A stretch of 64,000 bases of DNA from Longispora albida DSM 44784 (GCF_000379825.1 NZ_KB903825.1:666584-730583); one strand, 5' to 3'. Shown: positions 1-9,378, counted from the first letter of the stretch. Numbers and translations are program-made. The notes: generated by a model from the letters alone, not told the origin.

Positions 1-3000
1 GCGTCGTTGACCCGCACGCCGGCCAGGTCGACGGAGCCGTTGTTGGTGAGCCTGATCCGCCAGTACACAGTGGAACTGAGCGGGACGACGGTGCTGGCCG
101 CCCACGGGCCCGCGCCGCTGGCGCAGCTGGCGGCGGTGGCCGAGTGGCAGACCTCCTTGACGATCTCCAGGCCGAAGACGTGGTAGACCGCGTCGTCTTC
201 GAGCGTGACCGGGGTCGTCGTACCCGGTGGCGTGTAGGTGGCCGTGGCCCGGTTGGTCCGGTCGGCCCGGACGCTGGCCGTCGAGCAGCTCAGGATCTGC
301 TCGGCTCCGGCCTCGACGGTGATCGGGCCGCCGGAGCATCCCGGCACCTCCGGGTCGCTGACCTGGATGCCGGTGAGCGCGACGCCGCCGTTGTTGGTCA
401 GCCGGACGCGCCAGTACGCCGTCGTGCCGACCTGGCCGGTGGCCTCCGGGCCCCACGTGCCGGTCGCGGGGCAGCCGGCCCCGGAGCAGACCTCCTTGGA
501 CAGCAGCAGCCCGTACGTCTGGAACTTGGCCTGGTCGGGCGGCGTCGACACCTGGTCACCGCCGCCGGGCGGGGTGTACCTCGCCAGCGCGGTGTTCGTC
601 CTGTTCGTGGTCACGGCCGACGTGGAGCAGTAGATGTCCACGGGCCGCGTGCCCACCGGCAGTTCCACGGTCCGCGCGCACGAGGGCTCGGCCGGGTCGA
701 TGACGGACACGATGGACACGCCGGTCAGCGGCACGCCACCCGTGTTGACCAGCCTGATCCGCCAGTACGCCGTGGCGCCACCGTCCGGAGGATCCTGGAA
801 CGCCGTCTTCGCCCACGGGCCGGTGTCACTGGTGCACGCCGCCGGGTCGGTGGCCGTGCAGACTTCCTTGACGAGGCTCATCCCGTAGACCCGGTACGTG
901 GCGGTGGACGAGGCGCTGGTGCCCGTGCCCTGGCCGGGCGGTACGTAGTTCGCCGTCGCCGTGTTCGTCTTGTTCGCGGTGACGGCGGCCGTCTGGCAGT
1001 ACAGGTACCGCGTCGAGCCAGCCGGGAGTATCGGCACGCTGGTCGCGCACGAGGTCTCGGCCGGGTCGCGTACCGCCACGCTCACGATGTCGAGGGTGCC
1101 GGTGTTCACGAGCGTGATCCGCCAGTACGCCGTCGAGCCGATCGGGCCGGTCGCCGCGCTGCTCCACGGCCCGGCGCCGCCCGGCCCGCAGTTCGAGGCG
1201 TCGCCCGAGCAGGACTCCTTGCGGATCGTCAGGCCGTAGACCCGGTACGTGGCGCTGGACGGCGGGGTGACCACGATCGGGGTACCTGACGGAGCGCCGG
1301 GCACCTGGTAGCTGGCGGTGACGGTGTTCGTCCGGTCGGTCGTCACATTCGCGGTCGAGCAGTACGAGACGCGCTGCGCGCCGGGCGCCAGGTCGACCAC
1401 CCCGGCGAGGAGCGCCGAGCAGGACGGCTCGGCCGGGTCGGTGATGAACACCCCGCTGAGCGGGACCTCACCGGTGTTGGTGACAGTGATCCGCCAGTAC
1501 GCCGTGGAGCCGGCCGGGCCGGTCGCCTCGCTCAGCCACACGCCGGTCCCGCCGGGACCGCACTGCTGCTGCGTGCCGGAGCAGACCTCCTTGACGGCGG
1601 TCAGCGCGGAGACCCTGGCCGTCGCGCTCGACGGCGGAATCTGCGCCGTTGTGCCGATCGGTTTGCCCGGCGGCGGGAACGAGCCGGACACCGTGTTGGT
1701 CTTCTCCGCGTTCACTGTGGCCGTCGAGCAGTAGAAGGTCCTGGTCGCGCCGCCGGCCAGGGTGAGCTGGCCAGCCTGGTCGATCTGGGCCTGGCATGCC
1801 GGTTCCGTGCTGTCGGTGAGGGCGATGCCCGCGACTGTCTCGTCGCCGATGTTGGCGACGGTGATCCGCCAGTACGCCGCCGTGCCCCTCGGCACGACCG
1901 TCGTCTTCACCCACGGCCCGGCACCACCGGGGCCGCAGTCGGCCGCCGCGAGCGACTGGCAGACCTCCTTGTTCGCCGTGATCCCGTAGACCTTGTACGT
2001 CGCCGGGAAACCGTCCACTGTGGCCCCGTTAACCGTGGCCTTCACGGTGTTCGTGAGGTTGTCGGTGACGTTGGCCGTCGAGCAGTAGTAGACCTGGCTG
2101 CCGCCGGCCGGTACGTCGACTGTCCGCACGCAGCCCGCTTCCTGCGGGTCGGCGACCTGCACGCCGGACAGCGGGACGGAGCCGATGTTGGTGACGGTGA
2201 TCTGCCAGTACGCCGTCGAGCCGACCGGGCCGGTGGCCTCGGGAGCCCAGGGGCCGCCGGGGCCGGTGCAGTCAGTACCGGTACCGGTGCAGACCCGCTT
2301 GACGACCGTCACGCCCGAGACCTCGGCGACCGCGCTGGACGTCAGCGTTGTCGGCGAGCCGCCGGGCGGGGTGTACGTGGCCGTGGCCGTGTTGACCTTG
2401 CGGGCGTTCAGGTTCGCGCTGGAGCAGTACAGCACCCGCGAATCGCTCTCGGTCAGCGTGAACGCGCCGGCCTTGTCGCCCTCGGCCTGGCACGTGGCCT
2501 CGGTGGCGTCGCTGACCCGGATGCCGGTGAGCGGCAGCCTGCCGACGTTCTTCGTGGTGATCCGCCAGTACGCCGTCTTCCCGATCGGCACCGTCGTCGT
2601 CTTGGCCCACGTGCCGCTGCCGCCGGAGGTGCACTCCGCGGCCGTCGCCGCCAGGCAGACCTCCTTCTCCAGGGTCAGCCCATACACGTTGTACTGCGCC
2701 GTCGACGGCACCGTCGTGATCGGCGTGGTCCCGCCCGGCGGCGTGTACCGGCCGGACGCCGAGTTGACCTTGTTCTCGGTGACGTTGCCGGTCGAGCAGT
2801 AGAACGCCTGGCTGGCCCCTGCCGCGAGGCTGAACGTGCCGGCCGCCGTCGAGCACGCGGGCTCGGCCGGGTCCGCGATCGTGATCCCGCCCAGCGCGAA
2901 CGAGCCGGTGTTCCGGGCAACGATCCGCCACTGCGCGCTCGACCCGACCGGCCCGTTCGCCGACGCGCCCCACGGCCCGGCCCCGCCCGGCGCGCAGTTC

Positions 3001-5282
3001 GCCGGCACCTCGGACTGGCAGACCTGCTTCTCGACGGTCAGGCCGTAGATCCGGTACGTGGCGGTGCTGGACGTGCTGGTCGAGGTCGTCTGCCCGGGCG
3101 GGACGTACGTCGCGGTCGCCGTGTTCGACTTGTCGGCCGTGACGTTCGGAGTCGAGCAGTAGAAGTACTTCGTCTCCGCGACGGCCAGGTTCACCGTGCC
3201 GCCCGGCGCGCACGACGCCTGGTCAGGGTCGGTGATCGTGATGCCGGTGACGGGGACGGTGCCGCGGTGGGCCAGGACGAGCCGCCAGTACGCCGTCGTG
3301 CCGCTCGCCCCGGTCGTCGTCGTGGTCCACGGGCCGGCCGGGCCCTGGCAGTCGGCCGGGGTCACCGACTGGCAGACCTGCTTGGTGAGCTGCACGTCGT
3401 ACACGCCGACGCTCGCGCTGCTCGGCGGCACGTTCGTCGACGGCGTACCGGGTGGCGAGCCGGGCGGGGCAGGGAAGACCGCGCTGGCCGTGTTGGTGCG
3501 GTCGGCGGTGACGTTGGCGGTCGAGCAGTAGACGTACTTCGTCTCACCCGGCTCCAGGTCCACTGTGGTGGCACAGGCCGGCTCGGCAGGGTCGGTCACG
3601 GCGACATTCGTCAGGCGCGCGCCACCCGTGTTCGTGACGGTGATCCGCCACTGCGCGGCCGCGCCGTACTTGATGGCGGTGTTCTTCACCCACGGCCCGG
3701 AACCGCCCTGGCCGCAGCTCGTCCCGGAGCAGACCTCCTTGCCCAGCGTCATGCTGGCCACCTTCGCCGTCGCTGTCGACGGCGGCGAGATCCGCTCTGG
3801 TGCGCCGGGCGAGGGCGCGAATCTCGCCCGCGCCGTGTTCGTTGTCGTACCGGTGAGGTTCGTGGACGAGCAGTAGACGTAGCGCGTCGCGCCGGCCGGG
3901 ATCGTGTAGGGCCCGCCTGACGTGCAGTTCGCCTCGTCGGCGTCGTCGATCCGCACGTTGGTCGCCGTCGCGCCGCTCGGGTTGGTGAGCGTGATCCGCC
4001 AGTAGGCCGTGTCGCCGGGCAGGAGGCTGACCTCCTTGCCCCACGGGCCGGCGAGCGAGGTGCAGGCCGTCGCGCTGCGCGACTGGCAGACCTCCTTGTT
4101 CGCCCGTACCTCCACGAGCGGCACCGAGAAGATGACCTGCTGGGCGAGGTACGAGTCGCCCGACGTCGAGAACGTGAGCTGCGCGCTGGTGTCGCCCGGC
4201 TTGACCACGCCCGCAGGGACCTGGATGTCCTTCGCGTCCACGGAGTAGTTGTTCGGCTGGCCGGGCGGGGCGAGCGCGCCGTTCGCCTGGCCGTTGAAGA
4301 AGTTGTCCGTCGCGCCGGTCGCCGGCTCCGTCATCACCTTGTTGTTGATGAGGAACTGGTCGCCGGCGATGCCGTTGTCACCCTCGTACGCGGTGACGGC
4401 CGCCCGCACCTCGCCCTCGGTGCTCCGGAAGCCGCTGATGGTGACCGTGGTCGCCGGGTCGGAGGCCGACTGGCGGACGTGCCCGTCGTAGACGTAGATG
4501 TCGCGGAGGACGGGCGCGTAGACCGGGTCGGGCGCGTCGTACCTGTACACGACCGTCAGGGACCAGCCGCCGAAGCAGGCGAAGCCCTCCGGCGTCCACA
4601 CGTTGCCGACCGTGATGTTCTGCGTGCCAGTCACGCCCGCGAACAGGCTGGTCACGTCGGCCGAAGCGCTGTAGTACTGCGCGTTGTTGTAGCCGCCGGG
4701 CGTGGGCTCCGCGACGAACTTGCCGGGGGCGACCGAGTTCTGCGTACCGGAGCCGATCGTCAGGCGCACGCTCTGGCTGGCGGGGCTCGTAGCGCCGGGC
4801 GGCGACGGCGGGTACACAGCTGCGGGCATGCCGGCCGGCGGGTAGGCGGCGGTGCACGACGGCGAGTAGGCGGAGCCGGAGGTGTAGCCGGTGTTGCCAG
4901 CCCAGTACAACTTGGCGAAGTCCACAGTGGAACCGGGTGGGATGGTGACGGACGCCCGGCTCGAGTTGAACGTGCTGGACAGCCCGTCCACGTCCGCGTA
5001 CCGCATGGAGAAGCTGTCGTTCACCGCGTAGGGGTCGGTGCGCGCCGCGCCGCCCGGGCACGAGTCCCAGCTGTTCTGCGGCGTACCGGCCGGCGGGCAC
5101 TGGAGCACGCCGTTGCCGACGATGACGAACCGGCCGTAGACCTCCTTGTGGTACCCGAGGGTCAGCGGCTCGACGATGGCGGCTCTGGCCGGCAGGCCGG
5201 GCCACACCAGCAGCCCGGCCGCAACGGCCAGCGCCGCCCACACCCTGACAATCAACCCGAAACGGCACCCCACCCGCGACAT
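1..5282 (-). CDS. Giant secreted tandem-repeat surface protein (DUF11-like repeats), 3' end outside window
   Basis: The frame is open from the ATG at 5282 to the left edge, so at least 1760 residues are visible and the C-terminus is missing. The N-terminus has a basic start, a hydrophobic stretch and a likely signal-peptidase site after LPARA (about residue 34). A non-repeated domain follows to about residue 385, with motifs such as KLYWAGN and GGWSLTVVYRYD. Twelve Cys-containing repeats of about 119 residues then run to the edge. Each has KEVC near its start, YWRITVTNTG in the middle and a YCS motif near its end. This is the layout of bacterial DUF11-type beta-sandwich repeats in cell-surface proteins. 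A wall or membrane anchor would lie beyond the window. A GGAGG lies 12 bases before the ATG, so the exact start is a little uncertain. Role unknown; adhesion or surface display is an inference. Confidence 0.85.
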   Translation of the reverse strand, partial: MSRVGCRFGLIVRVWAALAVAAGLLVWPGLPARAAIVEPLTLGYHKEVYGRFVIVGNGVLQCPPAGTPQNSWDSCPGGAARTDPYAVNDSFSMRYADVDGLSSTFNSSRASVTIPPGSTVDFAKLYWAGNTGYTSGSAYSPSCTAAYPPAGMPAAVYPPSPPGATSPASQSVRLTIGSGTQNSVAPGKFVAEPTPGGYNNAQYYSASADVTSLFAGVTGTQNITVGNVWTPEGFACFGGWSLTVVYRYDAPDPVYAPVLRDIYVYDGHVRQSASDPATTVTISGFRSTEGEVRAAVTAYEGDNGIAGDQFLINNKVMTEPATGATDNFFNGQANGALAPPGQPNNYSVDAKDIQVPAGVVKPGDTSAQLTFSTSGDSYLAQQVIFSVPLVEVRANKEVCQSRSATACTSLAGPWGKEVSLLPGDTAYWRITLTNPSGATATNVRIDDADEANCTSGGPYTIPAGATRYVYCSSTNLTGTTTNTARARFAPSPGAPERISPPSTATAKVASMTLGKEVCSGTSCGQGGSGPWVKNTAIKYGAAAQWRITVTNTGGARLTNVAVTDPAEPACATTVDLEPGETKYVYCSTANVTADRTNTASAVFPAPPGSPPGTPSTNVPPSSASVGVYDVQLTKQVCQSVTPADCQGPAGPWTTTTTGASGTTAYWRLVLAHRGTVPVTGITITDPDQASCAPGGTVNLAVAETKYFYCSTPNVTADKSNTATATYVPPGQTTSTSTSSTATYRIYGLTVEKQVCQSEVPANCAPGGAGPWGASANGPVGSSAQWRIVARNTGSFALGGITIADPAEPACSTAAGTFSLAAGASQAFYCSTGNVTENKVNSASGRYTPPGGTTPITTVPSTAQYNVYGLTLEKEVCLAATAAECTSGGSGTWAKTTTVPIGKTAYWRITTKNVGRLPLTGIRVSDATEATCQAEGDKAGAFTLTESDSRVLYCSSANLNARKVNTATATYTPPGGSPTTLTSSAVAEVSGVTVVKRVCTGTGTDCTGPGGPWAPEATGPVGSTAYWQITVTNIGSVPLSGVQVADPQEAGCVRTVDVPAGGSQVYYCSTANVTDNLTNTVKATVNGATVDGFPATYKVYGITANKEVCQSLAAADCGPGGAGPWVKTTVVPRGTAAYWRITVANIGDETVAGIALTDSTEPACQAQIDQAGQLTLAGGATRTFYCSTATVNAEKTNTVSGSFPPPGKPIGTTAQIPPSSATARVSALTAVKEVCSGTQQQCGPGGTGVWLSEATGPAGSTAYWRITVTNTGEVPLSGVFITDPAEPSCSALLAGVVDLAPGAQRVSYCSTANVTTDRTNTVTASYQVPGAPSGTPIVVTPPSSATYRVYGLTIRKESCSGDASNCGPGGAGPWSSAATGPIGSTAYWRITLVNTGTLDIVSVAVRDPAETSCATSVPILPAGSTRYLYCQTAAVTANKTNTATANYVPPGQGTGTSASSTATYRVYGMSLVKEVCTATDPAACTSDTGPWAKTAFQDPPDGGATAYWRIRLVNTGGVPLTGVSIVSVIDPAEPSCARTVELPVGTRPVDIYCSTSAVTTNRTNTALARYTPPGGGDQVSTPPDQAKFQTYGLLLSKEVCSGAGCPATGTWGPEATGQVGTTAYWRVRLTNNGGVALTGIQVSDPEVPGCSGGPITVEAGAEQILSCSTASVRADRTNRATATYTPPGTTTPVTLEDDAVYHVFGLEIVKEVCHSATAASCASGAGPWAASTVVPLSSTVYWRIRLTNNGSVDLAGVRVND
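130..4110 (-). repeat. Twelve tandem ~358-bp coding repeats
   Basis: The codons for the KEVC-like motif appear on the plus strand near 148, 488, 858, 1207, 1579, 1959, 2290, 2656, 3027, 3372, 3729 and 4087. Spacing is 331 to 380 bases (mean about 358). Each unit encodes four conserved cysteines: KEVC, a second C about 8 to 10 residues later, DPAEPxC, and YCS. The units are diverged rather than identical, so this is old tandem duplication of one extracellular domain. It still makes the locus prone to copy-number change and to assembly collapse. Confidence 0.85.
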
Positions 5283-5341
5283 GGGGTGAATGTACCTCCA
5301 GCAAGGTCATTTCGGACTTTACGACCAGACGGCGCGCTGGA

Positions 5342-6292
5342 CTACGGCAGGCGGGAACTCCACAGCAGGCTCATCCCGGCCGCGGTGAAGGCGAACAGCA
5401 GGCCCAGGCCGATGAACCACTGGGCGATCTCCCGCGAGGTCGTCCGGTAGCCGATCGAGCTGCCCATGTCCTTGTAGACCTTCTTCAGCTCCTCGGCGGT
5501 GACGGCCTGGTAGTAGTGGCCCTTGGTCGACTGGGCCAGCCGCTCCAGCGACACCCGGTCGACGGGCACCCTGGTCGTCTGGCCGTTGATCTCCACGGTG
5601 CCCTCGTCCGTGCCGAAGGCGATCGTGGACACCGGCACGTTCGCCGAGGCCGAGGCCTGCGCGGCCTCCTCGACCGAGCGGCCGGCCGTCCGGAAGCCGT
5701 CGGACATCAGCACGATCCGGGCCGGGGGCGGGCCGGAGGCACCGTCGGCCGGCACAGCCTGGATGGCCTGGAGCGAGCTGAACACGGCCTCGCCCGTGGC
5801 GGTGGACTCCGCGAGCTGGAGCGAGTCGATCGCCGCGATGACCGCCTCCTTGTCCTTCACCGGGGAGACGAGCACGTTGGCGCTCTTGGCGAAGGCCACC
5901 AGGCCGATGTTGAACGTGGGCGGGAGCTGCTTGACGAACAGCTTCGCCGCGTCCTTGGCCGCGGCGATCCGGCTCGGCGTGATGTCGGCGGCCTGCATGG
6001 ACAGTGAGACGTCCAGCGCGATGATCACGGTGGCCCGTTCCATCGGCGCCTTCGCGTCCATCGACGGCCTGGCCATCGCCGTCGACAGCACCAGCAGCGC
6101 CATCAGCAGCGCGACAGCGGCCGCGTGCCGCCGCCAGCCCAGGCCCTTCGGCGCCAGCGAGCGCAGCAGGTCCACATTGGTGAACTTCAGCGCGTAGTCG
6201 CGGCGGTGGAACTGCCGCCACACGTACGCCGCGGCCAGCGCCGCAACCGGCAGGACCGCGAGCAGCCACCAGGGTTCGAGGAAGCGGATCAT
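5342..6292 (-). CDS. Membrane-anchored VWA-domain protein (BatA-like)
   Basis: This 316-residue protein has two N-terminal membrane segments (about 7-25 and 56-73), a von Willebrand A domain and a C-terminal membrane segment (about 291-311). The metal-binding MIDAS motif DxSxS is present at D94-S96-S98, and MSDG gives the further MIDAS aspartate. It is the last gene of a three-gene operon and overlaps the DUF58 gene by 4 bases (ATGA). In MoxR/DUF58/VWA operons the AAA ATPase is thought to act as a chaperone for metal insertion or complex assembly, with the VWA protein at the membrane. The actual substrate here is unknown. Confidence 0.85.
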   Translation of the reverse strand: MIRFLEPWWLLAVLPVAALAAAYVWRQFHRRDYALKFTNVDLLRSLAPKGLGWRRHAAAVALLMALLVLSTAMARPSMDAKAPMERATVIIALDVSLSMQAADITPSRIAAAKDAAKLFVKQLPPTFNIGLVAFAKSANVLVSPVKDKEAVIAAIDSLQLAESTATGEAVFSSLQAIQAVPADGASGPPPARIVLMSDGFRTAGRSVEEAAQASASANVPVSTIAFGTDEGTVEINGQTTRVPVDRVSLERLAQSTKGHYYQAVTAEELKKVYKDMGSSIGYRTTSREIAQWFIGLGLLFAFTAAGMSLLWSSRLP

Positions 6293-7194
6293 CGGGTGGT
6301 CCCCCTGGTCCGGGCGTGCCGCTGGGCGGCGGCGAACCGGACGATGTCGAGTAGCCAGTCGGAGTCAGTGCGCAGCCTAAGCTGTGCGGCGCCCGCAGCG
6401 CGTACCGACCGGGCGATCGCGGCCCGCTGCGCCGCCGCGGCCTCCTTGTACCGGGCACGCAGCTTCGCGTCACCGGTCTGCACCTCGTGCGCGATCCGGG
6501 TCTCCGGGTCGACGAGCGTCAGCACCCCGGCGTCGGGCAGCGCCAGCTCCACCGGGTCCACGACCTCCACGACGAGCACGTCGTGCCGGACGGCCAGCTT
6601 GCGCAGCGGGCGCTCCCAGCCGGGCTCGGTCAGGAAGTCGGAGATCACCACGGCCATGCCCCGGCGGCGCGGCGGCGAGTTCAGCTTGTCGACCAGCTCG
6701 CCCAGGTCGGCCCGGCCCGGCCGGATCGGGGTCGCGGCGAGCTGGCGGAGCAGCCCGTCGGCCTCCTTGCGGCCCGGCCTGGCCGGCAGGCGGCTGATCT
6801 GCCCGCCCGTGCCGACCACAGCGCCGATCCGGTTGCCGCCGCGCACGGTGAGGTGCGCGATGGACGCCGCCGCCGCGATGGCCAGGTCCCGCTTGAGGCA
6901 GTTGGCCGTGCCGAAGTCCAGCGAGGCCGACAGGTCGACGGCCAGCCAGGTCTCCAGCTCACGGTCGGCGATGGTCTGCCGGACGTGCGGCACCGTCGTG
7001 CGCGCCGTGACCGGCCAGTCCATCCGGCGGACGTCGTCGCCCGGCCGGTACTCGCGGCTCTCGCCGGGCTCCGAGCCCGGGCCGGGCAGCAGGCCGAGGT
7101 AGTCGCCCTGGAGCAGGCCGTCGAGCTTGCGGGTGATCAGGAGCTGGAGCTTCGACAGCACCACTCCGGCCCGGTCTGGGCTGCTGCCTACCAC
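6289..7194 (-). CDS. DUF58 domain-containing protein
   Basis: This 301-residue protein starts at GTG 7194. It carries the DUF58 hallmark REYRPGDDVRRMDW (residues about 46-59). The later segment (LAVDLSASLDFGT) looks like a degenerate VWA fold. It overlaps the upstream MoxR gene by 7 bases and the downstream VWA gene by 4 bases, so translation of the three is probably coupled. DUF58 proteins almost always travel with MoxR ATPases; their biochemical job is not established. No membrane segment is evident, so it is probably cytoplasmic. Confidence 0.85.
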   Translation of the reverse strand: MVGSSPDRAGVVLSKLQLLITRKLDGLLQGDYLGLLPGPGSEPGESREYRPGDDVRRMDWPVTARTTVPHVRQTIADRELETWLAVDLSASLDFGTANCLKRDLAIAAAASIAHLTVRGGNRIGAVVGTGGQISRLPARPGRKEADGLLRQLAATPIRPGRADLGELVDKLNSPPRRRGMAVVISDFLTEPGWERPLRKLAVRHDVLVVEVVDPVELALPDAGVLTLVDPETRIAHEVQTGDAKLRARYKEAAAAQRAAIARSVRAAGAAQLRLRTDSDWLLDIVRFAAAQRHARTRGTTR

Positions 7195-8297
7195 GCGCTC
7201 GGGGTGGCCGGAGCCGGCTGCGGCACGGGGTGCGGCGTAGCCGGATGCTGGACAGGGTGCGGGGCGACCGCGTGCGGGACGGCGTCCTGGCGGGGCGCGA
7301 CCGTCGGCACCGGCACGACCTGGAGCACCCGGTCGACGATCTGCCCGGCCGGGATGTTGTCGGCGAGCGCGTCGTAGGACAGCACGAGCCGGTGCCGGAG
7401 GATGTCGGGCGCGACGTCCTGCACGTCCTGCGGCAGCGCGTAGTCCCGGCCGCGCAGCAGGGCCAGAGCCCGGCTGGCCCGCACGATGCCGAGCGAGGCA
7501 CGCGGGCTGGCGCCGTACTGGATCAGCGGCGCGATCTCCGGCAGCCCCGACTGGGCAGGCGAGCGGGTCGCGAGAACGAGCCGGACGGCGTAGTCGACGA
7601 GTGCGTTGTGGACGAAGACCTCGTCGGCCTTCTTCTGGAGCGAGAGCAGGTCCTCCGGCTCGAAGACCGCGGACGGCTCCGGGGTGCTGACGCCGACCCG
7701 GTAGACGATCTCGCGCTCCTCGGCGTCGGTCGGGTAGCCCACCTCGATCTTCAGCAGGAAGCGGTCGCGCTGCGCCTCGGGCAGCGGGTACACGCCCTCC
7801 TGCTCGATCGGGTTCTGGGTGGCCATCACGAGGAACGGCGCCGGCACCTGGTACGCCTTGCCGCCGATGGTGACCTGCTGCTCGGCCATCACCTCCAGCA
7901 GGGCCGACTGCACCTTGGCCGGTGCGCGGTTGATCTCGTCGGCGAGCAGGAAGTTCGCGAAGACCGGGCCGAGCTCCACGTCGAACCGCTCGCTGGACTG
8001 CCGGTAGATCCGGGTACCGACGAGGTCGGCCGGCACCAGGTCAGGCGTGAACTGCACGCGGGAGAACGAACCGCCGACCACCTTGGCCAGCGTCTCGACC
8101 GCGAGGGTCTTCGCCACCCCCGGCACGCCCTCCAGCAGGCAGTGCCCGCGGGCCAGCAGCGCGACGAACATCCGCTCGATCATGCGATCCTGGCCGACGA
8201 TCACCCGCTTGACCTCGAACATCGCCTTCTCGAGCAGGCCCGCGTCCTGGGCGGGCGTCCTCGGCTGGCCTTGCTGGTCCGACACCTGGTCCGACAC
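7188..8297 (-). CDS. MoxR-family AAA+ ATPase
   Basis: The MoxR-type Walker A is GVPGVAKT (residues 57-64) and Walker B is FLLADE (D120-E121), followed by INRAP. These define a MoxR AAA+ ATPase, which uses ATP hydrolysis to remodel partner proteins. I chose GTG 8297 because GGAGG lies just upstream, giving 369 residues, the normal family length; the open frame further upstream has no family similarity. A second in-frame GTG at 8285 repeats the same VSDQ peptide and could also be used. The C-terminal tail after about residue 340 is rich in Pro, His and Ala and may be a flexible extension. It is the first gene of the MoxR/DUF58/VWA operon. Confidence 0.88.
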   Translation of the reverse strand: MSDQVSDQQGQPRTPAQDAGLLEKAMFEVKRVIVGQDRMIERMFVALLARGHCLLEGVPGVAKTLAVETLAKVVGGSFSRVQFTPDLVPADLVGTRIYRQSSERFDVELGPVFANFLLADEINRAPAKVQSALLEVMAEQQVTIGGKAYQVPAPFLVMATQNPIEQEGVYPLPEAQRDRFLLKIEVGYPTDAEEREIVYRVGVSTPEPSAVFEPEDLLSLQKKADEVFVHNALVDYAVRLVLATRSPAQSGLPEIAPLIQYGASPRASLGIVRASRALALLRGRDYALPQDVQDVAPDILRHRLVLSYDALADNIPAGQIVDRVLQVVPVPTVAPRQDAVPHAVAPHPVQHPATPHPVPQPAPATPSAW

Positions 8298-8510
8298 CGA
8301 ACCTCCAGTGGTTCTCCGTTTTGCTGACTGTGGCTGGCCCTGTCGCCCCCCAGCATTACACGTCGGCGCACCCCGGCACTGCGCACCTTTCATCCCACCC
8401 GGAGGCTCCCCTGATATCGGGGCAATCGGTACGGTCAGGCGGTGCCGGCACCCAGGTTCCACCCCAGCGTTAGGTACGCGTAAATAATCGCGCCAACCCC
8501 GGTTCTGTGC

Positions 8511-8586
8511 TAGACAACGGCCCCCGGGCCATGTGTACCATTGGCATCGACGCCGGGCAGCTTCCCCCGTGGCTGCCCGGCGTTTT
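8511..8586 (+). ncRNA. Candidate C-rich small RNA or leader ending in an intrinsic terminator
   Basis: The 356-base gap 8298-8653 lies between divergent genes, yet contains a strong plus-strand terminator. Something must therefore be transcribed into it: a small RNA or an attenuated leader of the 8654 gene. Two C5 runs occur in structured contexts, one in a short GGCCC/GGGCC stem at 8519-8530 and one in the terminator loop at 8562-8571. The layout of two hairpins with C-runs, the second followed by U's, recalls the actinobacterial 6C small RNA, but the runs here are five and not six C's. Identity is tentative. The rest of the gap (8298-8510) shows nothing I can name. Confidence 0.35.
8551..8586 (+). 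terminator. Rho-independent terminator
   Basis: A perfect 11-bp stem (CGCCGGGCAGC at 8551-8561 with its complement at 8572-8582) closes a 10-base C-rich loop and is followed by TTTT at 8583-8586. It points along the plus strand, between a minus-strand gene and a plus-strand gene that both read away from it. Confidence 0.75.
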
Positions 8587-8653
8587 ATCTTCCCCGGTCG
8601 CATCTGGCGCCGGGGTTTTTTGCTGCCTGATGGGCATGCAGCAGACTGGGCTC

Positions 8654-8863
8654 ATGACCGGTACCTCTGAGCTGCTCTGCTCCGCGAAGGCGTGCAGGCA
8701 GCCGGCCGCCTGGGCCATCGTCTGGCGCAATCCCCGGCTGCACGCGCCCGACCGGCGCAAGACCTGGCTCGCGTGCGAGGAGCACCGGGTGAGCCTCAGC
8801 CAGTTCCTGGACGTTCGTGGCTTCCTGCTCGGAGTCGAGCCACTGCGTACCGTTGAACCGTGA
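8654..8863 (+). CDS. Small conserved actinobacterial protein with paired cysteines
   Basis: This 69-residue protein has the pattern LLCSAKAC, then WRNPRLH, RRKTWLAC and EHR. Two Cys pairs plus a His suggest a small zinc-ribbon-like fold. I recognise it as a short conserved actinobacterial family, often labelled acetone carboxylase in databases without good reason. The ATG at 8654 begins the conserved part; an in-frame ATG at 8639 would add five residues. Its stop overlaps the GTG of the next gene (GTGA), so it probably forms an operon with the two PH-domain membrane proteins. Function unknown. Confidence 0.7.
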   Translation: MTGTSELLCSAKACRQPAAWAIVWRNPRLHAPDRRKTWLACEEHRVSLSQFLDVRGFLLGVEPLRTVEP

Positions 8864-9378
8864 GCGACGTGACAGCAACGCACAATCCGGAGAGCCCGCT
8901 CGACCCGTGGCCCGGCCAGGTCACCTGGCAGCCGTTGTCGCCGAAGTACGTGCTGGTGAGGCTGGTCCGCCTGGCAGCAGGCACCGGCGGGCTCGCCCTG
9001 GCCGCGCTGGCTGGCTGGTGGCTCACCGGCGCCTGGATCCTCGGGGTCCTCGCCGCGGCGGCCGTGCTGACCGGCCTGGTCCGCGCGCCGTTCGTCGCGA
9101 GGCAGGTCAGGTCCTGGGGTTACGCGGAACGCGGTGAGGACCTCCTGATCCGGCACGGCCTGCTGATCCGCCGCCTGACGATCGTGCCGTACGCGCGCAT
9201 GCAGTTCGTCGACGTGTCCGCCGGGCCGGTCGACCGGCTGTTCGGCCTGGCCACCGTGCAGATGCACACGGCTGCCAGCGGGGTGAACGCCTCGGTGCCA
9301 GGGCTCGCGCCGCCGGAGGCCGTGCACCTGCGCGACCGGCTGGCCGCGCTCGGCCGGGCCCGCACGGAGGGCCTGTGA
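8860..9378 (+). CDS. Bacterial PH-domain membrane protein (YdbS-like)
   Basis: This 172-residue protein has a hydrophobic hairpin at about residues 28-70, then a bacterial PH-like (bPH2, DUF304) domain with the typical VPYARMQFVDVSAGPVDRLFGLATVQMHT motif region. It is read from GTG 8860, overlapping the previous stop. The next gene encodes a larger relative, the usual YdbS/YdbT pairing. These pairs sit in the cytoplasmic membrane. In Bacillus they are linked to resistance against certain antimicrobial peptides; whether that applies here is unknown. Confidence 0.8.
   Translation: MSDVTATHNPESPLDPWPGQVTWQPLSPKYVLVRLVRLAAGTGGLALAALAGWWLTGAWILGVLAAAAVLTGLVRAPFVARQVRSWGYAERGEDLLIRHGLLIRRLTIVPYARMQFVDVSAGPVDRLFGLATVQMHTAASGVNASVPGLAPPEAVHLRDRLAALGRARTEGL

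Noticed and set aside
144-4491. Several plus-strand frames within the giant repeat protein
   Set aside because: They are periodic shadows of the tandem repeats and carry no start context or family motif.
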